The notes under the pieces are model-generated. The model made no database searches, was not told where the DNA came from, and saw nothing but the letters and a program-made list of their open reading frames with translations. From NCBI GenBank assembly GCA_947172415.1, contig OX359198.1:3441401-3505400 (forward strand): a stretch of DNA of 64,000 nucleotides, given 5' to 3'. Made by a program: the position numbers and the translations under genes. This DNA comes from Chondrosia reniformis (lineage: Eukaryota; Porifera; Demospongiae; Chondrillida; Chondrillidae). Positions 48,854-58,936 of this stretch are shown one piece after another. How positions within the stretch are numbered: the first letter of the stretch is position 1; each line of letters starts with the position of its first letter.

Positions 48854-51800
48854 CTGAACAAAATGGTGAGCCTCCTGCAGCCCCTGCTGAAACTCCTACA
48901 AATGATCATCCTAGTCAAAGTACAAGTGGCAATGATCATCTGATGCAACTTTTATGCAAAGCAAAAGATGCCTGTCTCCGAAAGAAACCTGGAGATTTCT
49001 CTGATAGAGAACCCTGTGGGGCGGTGCGGTTCAACCATGTTGATACGGCACTGCTTCAGGAGGCCAATGATTGAGTGGAGAAAGAGTGGCAGGAAGGCCC
49101 TAGGTCGGCCTGGCACCTGAACGCCTGATCTACTCTGTTGCTATGGCTGTGAGGGGAAAAACAACCTACGAATCGCAGCCATGCAACCAGGGAAGGAAAT
49201 CAGATAATCAGAAGGGAAGTAAGAGACAGGAAGGTCATAAAAGTGACAGGAAGGCCAAGGGCCTAAGGTTTAGAAGACTGCTTGCCCGGTTGATGTGGAA
49301 ATAGCGCGTCAACAGGAAAATAATCCTATGACCAAATGCCAGAAAGTACTCTGAAGAAAGCTTAGGAGGGAGTTCCATTCATTAAACCTGAATGTGCTGA
49401 TCAGAGCTCGAGACAAGACACTGGGGAAACTCAGCGTCTGGACCCTACAAGAGCGAAGATCGGTTGAAAGCCGGAAATTCCAGGAACAAAACCACCTTTG
49501 GAATACTCAAAGGAAGTTCAAGATGAATGGCAATGTTCCAACCTCCAATGAAGCTCCCTCAATTGAGGTAGTAAGAGACTTTTGGACAAAGATTGTAGGT
49601 ACTGTTGGTAAGGTCAACAAAGACGACCCAGGGGTGAAAGAATGGCTAAAGGAAACCAAAAAGAGGGTAGGTAGAACCCCCTCTGAAGGTCCCGATAGCA
49701 TTGATAAGACCAAACAGAGGAAAGCCTTGAAAAAGGCAAAAAGCTGGTCAGCCCCTGGGCTGGATGGCATTCACACTTTTTGGTGGAAAGCACTCCCCTC
49801 TGCACAGTCTGCCTTGGCAGATGTACTACGGAGGGTGGTGAGTGGAGATCTGTCAGTCCCAGACTGGATTACAAGGGGTCGCAATCTACTCATCCCCAAA
49901 AAGGTGACCCGAAAAGTGCAGAAAACTACCAACCTATTGCGTGTCTCAACACAATGTACAAGGCTGTCACAGCATACATTGCATCACAACTACTCACTCA
50001 CACCTACACTATTGATCTTTTGCCTATGGCCCAAAGGGCTATGAAAAAAGGGAGGTTGGGCTGTGTGGACTGTCTACTGCTGGATCAATCAATCGATCTA
50101 GATGCCAAAATTATGGGCAAGCCACTTAGTGTGGCATGGATCGATTATGAGAAGGCATATGACAGAGTCCCTCACAAGTGGGTGATGAAGGTGCTAAAAA
50201 CCATCAAGTGCCCAGGTTGGATCCGGAGGTCTATAGAGCTCTTCTCCAAACACTGGGCTACTGTGCTTGAGTTGTGGACTGCGGGGAAGGAGGTTAGGAG
50301 CACCCCTGTTAAATATAACAGGGGACTCTTCCAAGGAGACTCCTTATCGCTACGCCTCTTCTGTCTGGCCATAGCTCCCATATTCCAAGTTCTTAACAGA
50401 ACCAAGGGAATACCCTCTGGCATAATGGGAAAAGGAACACCATGTCACACTTGTTGTACATGGATGACCTTAAAATATATTCTGGAGGGCCTGATAAATT
50501 CAGGGAAGCCATGGAATGTGTGGAGAAAACCTCAAATGCCATTGGCATGAGGTTTGGAGTGAGAAAGTGTGGAACAGCTCACATGCAAAAAGGGAAAGTT
50601 CTGGCTGGCCCAGACAACCCTGAACGCAGTGAAGAACCCATAAGGAGCCTTGAAAAAGGTACTACTTTTAAGTACCTAGGGCTAGAACAACAGTTTGAGG
50701 TAGATGACAGCAAGGTCAAAGTTTGCTTGATCAACTAAATGAGGAGAAGACTCCACAAAGTGTGGGGCTCTCACCTCAATGGTAAGAATGCTGCAGAAGC
50801 CTCTAACATGTTGTGTGCCTCTTTATTGAGATACTCTTACCCAGTTTTGAAGTGGACACAAAGTGAGCTTCCAAAACTAGACCGAATGGTGAGAAAGATC
50901 ATGAGAAAGTACCAGTGTCATCACTATAACTCTGCCATTGAGAAGGTAAACTTGCCTCGCTCTCAAGGTGGTAGAGGGCTCTGTAGTTTTCCTTTGGATC
51001 ACGACAGGGCTGTTGTGAATCTGGCAAGATACCTCCATACTGCCAATCATCCACTCACAGCTGTTGTGGTTTAACACCAAAAGGAGCTGGAGTGCTCAAA
51101 GCAGAGGAGGACTGTCTTGAAAGAAGCCAGATCGATACTGGGAAGCCATGGAATAGAACTAGCACCGGAAATGGGGCTAAGGACAAATCCCTCACAAAAT
51201 AGTGTAAGAGAATGGTGGAGAGTGGCACGTGAGCTCCAGGAGGCTTAGACTGAAAGGTTAAAAAGTAACCTAGCCAAAAAGTCTCACCATGGCTCATACC
51301 ACAGACAGGTCACAAATAGGGAGTCTTATGTGTGGCTTTCTGAGGGGAGACTCAGACCTCAAACTGAGGCTCTGATTCTTGCATGATGTGCTGCACACTA
51401 GGTGGTACCGAAATAGGATTCTGAGGAATTCTAGCCTCCTAATGTGAAGAGAATGTGGCAAGGCTATGGAAACAGTCAAACACAGACTAAACATGTGTGA
51501 GCCAAAGGGCTTTTCTCTCTACAAAGAGAGGCATGACCGGGCAATACTGATAGTATTGTGGAGATTGTTGAAAGAATATGGATTCAAGCAGGAAGAGCCC
51601 TGGTACAAACTAGAAGCAAAACCAGTCTATGAGAATAGGTCTGTCAAAATCTTGTGGGATCCTAGCATCCCTACCGATGAAGAAATGACAGAAAGAAGGC
51701 CAGACTTAGTGGTTGAGGATCGGCTATGTGAGTCCATCTACATTATTGAGATGTCAGTTCCTACTGACAGCAATATTAATGGAAGATGGCAAGAGAAGTT

Positions 51801-52050
51801 CCAAAAGTACCAGAAGCTGGCAGCTGATATGAGGAAACAATTTAGGGGCTACCGAATTAAGGTAGTCTTGATGATAATTGGTGCTTTGGGGACAGTGGAC
51901 ACGCTCTGGGAAGACCTTAGGGAATTCCAAAGCTGTCAAAAGATGTAGTAGAAGTGATGAGAGTGATGCAGAGAACTGTTTTCTGCTCGGCTGTAAGGAT
52001 ATTGAGGCGACATCTATCTGTTGAGGCATTGGGGCCTGGATGATAAGTAG
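48766..52050 (+). pseudogene. LINE copy 2, degraded RT and endonuclease ORF
   Basis: The same protein as copy 1, with additional sequence upstream (NDHLMQLLCKAKDACLRKKPGDF). Breaks compared with copy 1 include a TGA for Trp near 49072, lost bases near 49122 and 49283, a stop near 49352, a lost G near 49905, a lost base near 50409, a stop at 50736, a stop at 51072 and a stop near 51247. RT motifs IDYEKAYDRVPHKW, GDSLS and YMDD can still be read, as can the endonuclease RPDLVVEDR...IIEMSVPTD at about 51697-51770. Here the ~25 bp lost before the zinc motif in copy 1 are present. It is non-functional. Confidence 0.8.
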
Positions 52051-52312
52051 TCCTGTCCCATTCCTTGCCTGTCGACCTCTGGAAAGTAGTGGTGGATTTG
52101 TGTATGGAGGTACTCCCTCCTATTATAAGGGTAAACTTTGGCCCGACGTGCACCTGTCTGCTGCTGCTGGAAGGAGGCAAAGCCGAGGCTTCTGGCTTAA
52201 AACCCAATGAAAGGAAAACATAACTGACTGAGGGTTGTCCAAGCGAGATACTCCTTGCCCTAGTAAACTAAGGCAAGAAGTAACAAGGTTCTCCATTAAG
52301 GCTTTTGTTTCT

Positions 52313-53127
52313 AAGTATATATATCTTAGTTTTTTGTACTAATTGTATGTACTATGTGTATATACTATTTGTATGTTCGAGTACTAGCTATAGTTTTAAG
52401 TTGTGTGTACTAGTTGTATCTACTAGTTGTAGGTGCTAATTGTATACACTAGTTGTATGTGTTAGTCTTATGTACTAGTTTTATGTACAAGTTGCATGCA
52501 GTAGTTGTATGTACTACTTGTGTGTACTAGATTTAAGTACTAGAACTAGTTAGTTGTAGGTACTAGTTATATTTTCTTGTTGTAGGTTTAAGTTGTATGT
52601 TCCAGTTGTGTGCACTAATTGTTGCTTCTAGTTATATGTATATATTCTTTCTATGTACCAGTTGTATGTACCAGTTACTAGTTGTATATACTAGATATAT
52701 TTTCTAGTTATATGTACTTGTTGTATGTATTAAGTATATGTACTAGTTAATGGACTAGTGGTATGTACTAGGTGAATGTACAAGTTGTATGTACTAGTTG
52801 TATGTACTATAGATGAATGTACTAGATGTGTAGTTTGTACCAATTCTATTCATTATATACTTGCATGTCCTAGTTTTATGTACTAGTTATACGTATTAGT
52901 TGTATGTACTATGTATGTGGACTAGTTTAATGTTCCAGTTGTATGAACTATTTGTATATACTAGTTGTATACACTAGTTGTGTGTACAAGTCCTATGTAC
53001 TCAATAGTAGGTGTGTCTACTAGTTGGGTGGACTTGTTGTATGTACTAGGTTGTTTGTACTAATACTTGTTATACTTACTAGTCGCAGGTAAAAGTTGTG
53101 TATACAAGTTGTATGTACTACTAATGG
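52313..53127 (+). repeat. 13-bp satellite, forward orientation
   Basis: This block continues the satellite block interrupted by LINE copy 2. Its first 130 bp match 7828-7950. TGTACTACTA at 53114-53123 recurs on the far side of the Penelope-like element. Confidence 0.85.
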
Positions 53128-53157
53128 AATAAGGATTTCTTCTAACTGCGTCGAACT

Positions 53158-53200
53158 TATCTTTGTAAAGGTTCATCTTTCGACTTTTAGAGCGTCTAGA
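53158..53200 (+). repeat. Terminal inverted repeat of the Penelope-like element (3' end side)
   Basis: Contains CTTTGTAAAGGTTCATC and CGACTTTTAGAGCG. It is identical to the reverse complement of 55564-55606. Confidence 0.9.
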
Positions 53201-53228
53201 GACGCAGTTTTTTCCGATTCTTCTGTCT

Positions 53229-53265
53229 GCCAAACGTTTCGACCCTGGGGGTCTTCTTCAGTGAC
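53229..53265 (-). ncRNA. Hammerhead-ribozyme-like motif of the Penelope-like element
   Basis: On the minus strand: stem I strand GUCA (53262-53265), core CUGAAGA (53255-53261), one extra A, a stem II of GACCC/GGGUC with loop CCA, core GAAA plus C (53236-53240), then GUU as the cleavage triplet with a two-base-pair stem III, and UGGC, which pairs with GUCA. Penelope-like elements are known to encode hammerhead motifs (established knowledge). The extra A before stem II is a deviation, so activity is uncertain. Confidence 0.5.
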
Positions 53266-53292
53266 TGGTGTTGGTCTTCAAGGTGTCTTCAT

Positions 53293-55540
53293 TTATAGGC
53301 ATCTTTTCCCGCCATTTTCGATTACCTCATCAGTGATGTCATCGGTTACATCATTTCCGGAGGAAGGAGAGGTGAAGGGAGTATTCATAAAAAAGGGTTT
53401 CCAACCACTTCTTAGTACAATTCCTTGATCTAAGTTCATTCTTACCTGACATTGTTGGATCTTCAGGGCTTCCTTAATTCTTCTTCTGTACCAGTTCTCT
53501 TCCCTCTCCACCACTCTGGCTTGGCTCCACTCAATTGGATGACCAGTTTTTAGGGAGTGAACAGCTAAACCATTGTTCACATCCCCCATCCTGACGGCAC
53601 GTTTGTGCTCCGCCATCCTGACTTTTAGAGTTCTTCCAGTTTCTCCAGTGTACACTGCAGGGCAACTAGAATAGGGAATCTGGTAAACGACACCTTTAAT
53701 ATCCATGGTAGGCTGGGGTTGTTTAGGCCTAGAGAGGATACTCCTCAGTGATCTCTGCTTTGTGAAAATGGTTTCGATGTTCATCTTCCGGCATGTTCTG
53801 GAGATCATTTCACTGAGGCCTTTCACATATGGAATAAAAAGTTTACGTTTACCATCTTCCCTACTTCCCTGGTTCCGTTGTCTCTTCTTCATGTGCCTAG
53901 CAGCAACCTTACTGGGGTATCCGTTGGCCTGGAGAACCCCTTTCAGGTGCTCTTTTTCCTCTTGGAGGACACTGGATCCAGCACCACAGGTCTTCTCCGC
54001 TCTGTCCCTGAGGCAAAGGGCAATGCCAGCTTTCACCCTAGGATGGTGATGAGACGAGAAGTGAAGGTATCTATCCGTGTGGGTTGGTTTTCTGTACACG
54101 GATGTACTCAAACTTCCTTTGTTCTTCTTCACTAGCACGTCAAGAAACGGGATAGAGCCATCTGTCTCCTCCTCCATGGTGAACTGAATGTTTCCGTGTC
54201 TTCCATTAAGGAAAGACAGAAAATCCTCCAGCTGATCCCTACCTTGGCTCCAGATGACAAAGGTGTCGTCTACATAACGTAGCCAGAGCCTAGGTTTGGA
54301 GCCAGCCTCCTGGAGGGCTTCGTTTTCAAACTCTTCCATGAAGATGTTTGCCACCACTGGAGAGAGAGGAGAGCCCATGGCTGCCCCATCCTTTTGCTCA
54401 AAGAACTCGTTACCGTACTGGAAGTACGTTGTCCTAAGACAGAGTTCTGTGAGTATTGTGATGGTGGGGGGGTCCAGAGTGGTCCGGTCTGATAGGGTGT
54501 TGTCTTCCCTCAGCCTCCTATCAATGATCTGTAAGGAGAGATATAGGTACCTTCGTAAACAAGCTCTTCACATCAAAACTGATTAACTTATCTTCATTCT
54601 CTACTTGTAATCCCCTGATTTTCTTCACAAAGTCCTCTGAGTTCCTCACAAAGTGAGGAGTGTTCCCCCACAAGGGTGACAGGATAGTCGCCAGATATCT
54701 GGATAGGTGGTAGGTAGGGGAGTTTATAGAGGAAACAATAGGTCTCAAGGGACAACTGGCCTTATGGATCTTTGGGAGTCCATATAACTGGGGGGTGGAG
54801 CTCTGTTGGTTCTGAACCCTCTTCCTCAGATCATTAGGGAGTTTGCCATTCTTTTCCAGTGACCGGAGAACTTCAGTTACCTTCCGTTCTATTTTCAATG
54901 TTGGGTTCTTTTTGATTGGTTGATAGCTCGTATCATCCAAAAGTTCCCTTACTTTGCGGTCGTACTCTTCTTTGTCCAGGAGGACTGTGGCATTTCCCTT
55001 GTCTGCTGGAAGAATGATGGTATCAGAGTTCACCTTGAGCTCCTTGATGGCTGCTGTCTGACGTTTGGTCAGATTAGGGCTTGGGACCCCAGCTTTTGAC
55101 AGGCATCGTTGGACTTCACTCCTGAGTTGTTCTCCCTGGTGACCAGGTAAGTAACGAGCTAAGGATTCCGTCCCCGCAATGATGTCAACCTGTGGAATGT
55201 GACGAGGAGTTGGTATAAAATTAAGGCCAAGGGTAAGAACCTGTCTCTGTTGTGGTGTCAACTCCCTCTTAGAAAGGTTGATGATCACTTTTTCTGGGTC
55301 AATGGGAGTGAACCTGTTGACCTTGATGTTCCTGTTTAGCAGAGACTGGAACTTCACCCTATGCCTCTCCTTGGTTTCCTGGAAGGTCCTTTCAGCAATG
55401 TTGTCACTCCATTCCTTCAGTTTAGAGAAGGATTCCCTGCTGACCAACTTCATTAAGGAAGCTTCACAGGATTCCAACAGCATTCGGGAGTGGTGTAATG
55501 TCCTACGAGCCGCGCCAATATGTTCACGTACTAAAGCCAT
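53293..55540 (-). pseudogene. Penelope-like reverse transcriptase with GIY-YIG endonuclease
   Basis: About 750 codons in total length, normal for the family. The upstream part, from MALVREHIGAARR, has a Penelope-type N-terminus (NLSKRELTPQQRQVLTLGLN, LPADKGNATVLLDKEEYDRK), followed by YGLPKIHKASCPLRPIVSSI and ISFDVKSLFTKVP, the first catalytic aspartate of the RT. The downstream part has GAAMGSPLSPVVANIFMEEF, the RYVDDTFVIW catalytic pair, SIPFLDVLV and VYRKPTHTDRYLH. Near the C-terminus CPAVYTGETGRTLKVRMAEH is the GIY-YIG core, with RRRIKEALKIQ carrying the expected Glu. The two parts lie in different frames, so it is broken at about one point but otherwise well kept. Confidence 0.85.
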
Positions 55541-55563
55541 TGACGTGCGAAACGCTAATCGTT

Positions 55564-55606
55564 TCTAGACGCTCTAAAAGTCGAAAGATGAACCTTTACA
55601 AAGATA
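55564..55606 (-). repeat. Terminal inverted repeat of the Penelope-like element (5' end side)
   Basis: Mirror of 53158-53200. Only about 20 bases separate it from the proposed start codon at 55540, so the promoter must lie within or outside the repeat. Confidence 0.9.
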
Positions 55607-57726
55607 TGTACTACTACTAGTTATATTTACGAGCTTTAGTTATTAGTTTTATGTATTATTTGTAATTAATAGTTGTATGTACTAGTTGTAGTTTCTAGTT
55701 GTATATACTAGATATATGTACTAGTAACAATCTGTATTTACTAGTTGTTTGTACTAGTTGTATGTACTAGTTGTATGTACTAGTTGTATGTACTAGTTGT
55801 GTGTAGAAGTTGTATATACTAGTTGTTTGTACTAGTAAATATCTGTATATACTAGTTGTATGTACTAGTTGTTTGTAGTTATATGTACTAGTTGTATGTG
55901 CTAGTTGCGAGTAATTGTTGTACGTACACGCTATATTTACTAGTTGTAGTTACTAGTTGTATGTACTAGTAACTAGTTGTATATTCTAGATCTATATACT
56001 AGTTCTATGTACTAGTTTTATGTACTAGTTGTATGTAGAAGTTGTATGCACTAGTTATATGTACTAGTAACTATCTGTATATACTAGTTGTAAGCACTAG
56101 TTGTATGTTCTAGTTGTATGTAGTTATATATACTAGTTGTATGTACTAGTTGTGTGTACTAGTTTTATGTATTAGGTGTATGTCCTAGTAACTAGTTGTA
56201 TGTACTAGTTGTATGTACTAGTTCTATGTACTAGTTCTATGTACTACTTTAATGTACTAGTTGTATTTATATAGAAGTGGTATGAACTAGTTGTGTGTAA
56301 TGTTTGTATGTACTAGTTATATTTGTTGGTTTTAGTGACTAGTTTTATGTACTAGTTGTATGTATAAATTGTAGTACTAGTTTTATGTACTATATAGTGG
56401 TATGTACTGTTGTGTGTACTAGTTGTTTGGACTGGTTATATGTACTAGTGTTATGAACTAGTTGTATTTACTACTTGTATGTATATCTTAGTTTTTTGTA
56501 CTAATTGTATGTACTAATTGTTGTACTATTTGTATGGACTAGTACTAGCTATAGTTTTAAGTTGTGTGTACTATATAGTTGTATTTACTAGTTGTAGGTG
56601 CTAATTGTATACCCTAGTTGTATATACTAGTTGCATGCAGTAGTTGTATTTACTAGTTGTGTGTACTAGTTGCATGCACTAGTTATATGTACTAGTTTTA
56701 TTTAATAGTTGTGTGTACTAATTGTATGTACTAGTTTTATGGACTAGTACATACAGCTCTAGTACATACAACTAGTAGATACAACAAGTACATACAACTA
56801 ATACATCCAATTTGTACATAACTAGTACATACAACTGGTACATATAACTAGTTGTTGGTACTAATTATATGTACTAATTTTATGTTATAGTTGTATGTAC
56901 TAGTTGTATGTACTAGTTGCATATAAAAGTTGTATGTACTAGTTCTAGGGACTACTTGTATGTACTCGTTACTAGTTGTATGTTCTAGTTATAAGGACTA
57001 GTTTTATGTACTAGTTGAATGTGTTAGTTGTATAAAATAGTCATATGTACTAGTTATATGTACTAGTTGTATGTACTAGGTATATATACTAGTTATATAT
57101 ATATATAATAGTTATATACTACTTGTATGTACTAGCTAAAATACTAGTTGTATGTACTAGTTGTATGTACTAGTTGTATGTACTAGTTGTAGGAACTGAT
57201 TGTATGGAATTTACTAGTTGTATGTACCAATACTAGTTATATTTACACGTTGAAGATCCTAAATGTACGTGCTAGTTGTATGAACTAGATTTATTGATTA
57301 GCTGAATGTACTAGTTGTATGTACTAGTTATATTTATTAGTTGTATTAACTAGTTATATTTACTAGGTGTATGGACTAGTTGTATGTACCAGTACTAGGT
57401 TTATTTACCAGTTGTAGGTACAAGTTGTATGTACAGGTTTATGTAATAGTTGTATGTGCTGATTGAATGTGCTATATAGTTGTATTAAGTAGCTTTATGC
57501 CCTTTTTATGTACTAGTTGTATGAACTAGTTGTAGGTACTACTACTGGATAATATTAAATAGTTGTATGTACTAGTTATATGTACTAGTTGTATGTACAA
57601 GGTATATATACTAGTTATGGACTACTTCTATGTACTAGTTTAAATACTAGTTATATGTACTGGTTTTATGTGCTATTTGTAGGTACTATTTGCATGTACT
57701 AGTTATATTTACTAGCTGTATGTATA
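55607..57726 (+). repeat. 13-bp satellite, forward orientation, 2.1-kb block
   Basis: Forward satellite with a reversed patch at 56745-56850. The stretch 56470-57250 parallels 7820-9200, including the marker near 56530. No gene seen. Confidence 0.9.
56745..56850 (-). repeat. Short reversed patch within forward satellite (second)
   Basis: About 105 bp read as AGTACATACAACTAGT, entered through TTATGGACTAGTACATACAG and left through TAACTAGTTGTTGGTAC. The entry sequence is nearly the same as at 8788-8806, so both patches derive from one ancestral rearrangement that was copied with its block. Confidence 0.8.
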
Positions 57727-58936
57727 GGTACTTTGACTACCAGGGTATTAGTCTACTAATTGTTCCAGGGAAGGTGTACACTACTGTATTTGATAAGAGG
57801 ATACGAGCCATCACTGAAGAGAGTGTACTAGAAGAAAAGGGTGCATTCCAGAGGCAAAGAAGCTGCATTGATCAGTAATTCACAGTGAGACAACTTGAGG
57901 AGAAGATAATTGAGATGAACAAAACAATGAACATGGTATGCATAGACCTAGAAAAAGCCTTTGACACAGTGAATAGGATGTTGCTATGGTTGGTGGTAGA
58001 GAGATATGGTGTCAAGAGGAGGCTGAAGGAAGCAGTGAAGTCTCTGTACCTAAGAAGTGAAGCATGTGTATGGATACAGGGGCAAAATTCAGACTGGTTT
58101 GGTGTAGAGAGAGGGTGTGAGACAGGGGTGCACCTTGTCGCCTTGGCTTTTTAACCTATTTCTGGACAACATAGTGAGGGAGGCGAGGGAGAGTTTCCAG
58201 GGTGGTGTGCAGTTGGAAGCAAGTAAGGTACAATTTCTTATGTTTGCGGATAACCTTGCATTAGTGACTGAAAAGGAGGAGGACATGAAAAGAAATGTTG
58301 AAGTGCTCAATGAAGTAATGACAGAGTGGAAGATGAAGATAAACTGGGAGAAGACCAAGGTGCCGGTAGTACAAAGGGGAGGTGGCACATGTCACATAGT
58401 TGTGGATGGAGTTGAGGTGGAAGGAGTACAGACAGCAAAATATTTGGGGGCCATGTTTAATGATGAAGGATCATGCGATCATGAGATTGAGAACAGGATT
58501 GGGGCAGCAGCAAGAATGGTGGGGGTATTAAGAAGTGAAATTATTGAACGCAAAGAGCTGTGGAGATGAGGTACCTTAGGAGAGTAGAAGGTGTGACCAG
58601 AATGGACAGATTAATAAATGAAGATATTAGAAGAAGGCTGGAGGTTGAAGCAGTTTTAGAAGTGGCAGATAGGAAGGAGGAGTGGAGGAAAAAGATTGAG
58701 GAAATGCCTCAGGAGAGGTTGGCGAGAAGAGTGTTTGAGGAAGAGGTGTGTGGTAAACGACCAAAGGGCGGCCAAGAAAGAGATGGAGAGATGACACTTA
58801 ATGATTTTGCCTATATATTATTATGCAGAACAGTCTATATTCCTATAGAAACTGAAAATTTAAAGTATTTTTACCGTATGTAACAGCGACCTCCTACTGA
58901 GGAGATGAGCTACATGATGATGATGATGATGATGAT
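57727..58936 (+). mobile_element. 5'-truncated LINE with (TGA)n tail
   Basis: A ~1.2-kb remnant unrelated to the RLE-type LINE. It begins within the RT (DYQGISLL) and ends with a 3' tail of TGA repeats (58913-58936), typical of non-LTR elements that end in short microsatellites. The tail is preceded by the hairpin CCTCCTACTGAGGAG. The coding part is broken. Clade not assigned. Confidence 0.8.
57735..58883 (+). pseudogene. Broken reverse transcriptase of the TGA-tailed LINE
   Basis: Motifs in order: YQGISLLIVPGKVYTTVF, CIDLEKAFDTVNR (motif A), MRQGCTLSPWLFNLFLD (motif B), and MFADNLALVTEKEED where FADD is expected, so the second catalytic Asp is Asn. KMKINWEKTKVPVV and YLGAMFNDEG follow, and the C-terminal part is EMRYLRRVEGVTRMDRL. 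Lesions seen: a stop at 57876-57878, a frame change just before 58117, and an apparent internal deletion near 58560, where the usual segment with a YGCETW-type motif is missing. Clearly inactive. Confidence 0.75.

Larger units (their letters stand above)
47985..52312 (+). mobile_element. RLE-type LINE, copy 2, longest copy
   Basis: A 4.3-kb copy that includes the 5' leader and N-terminal region missing from copy 1. A GC-rich leader (about 47985-48073) precedes an ORF with two helix-turn-helix-like repeats, followed in another frame by the RT and endonuclease ORF, which is heavily interrupted. The 3' part (52050-52312) matches copies 1 and 3. The flanks GTATGTATA and GTATATATA may be an imperfect target-site duplication. 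Base-for-base similarity to copy 1 is high by eye despite many indels, so the family is fairly young. Confidence 0.85.
53128..55606 (-). mobile_element. Penelope-like element with GIY-YIG endonuclease
   Basis: A 2.5-kb minus-strand retroelement. Its ends carry a perfect inverted repeat of about 43 bp (53158-53200 and 55564-55606), with an extra ~30-base tail (53128-53157) beyond the 3' end. TGTACTACTA flanks both sides (53114-53123 and 55607-55616), a probable target-site duplication. The coding region has the N-terminal, RT and GIY-YIG order of canonical Penelope elements, and a hammerhead-like motif lies between the ORF and the 3' terminal repeat. Near-identical ends and almost open coding suggest recent insertion. 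It is broken, with about one interruption. Confidence 0.9.

Noticed and set aside
48730-48948. Minus-strand frame over the LINE N-terminal region
   Set aside because: Antisense shadow of the sense ORFs.
53326-53345. Second hammerhead-like match (CTGATGAGGTAATCGAAA) in the Penelope-like element
   Set aside because: It lies in the C-terminal codons, has no stem II to speak of and no pairing stem I; a chance match.
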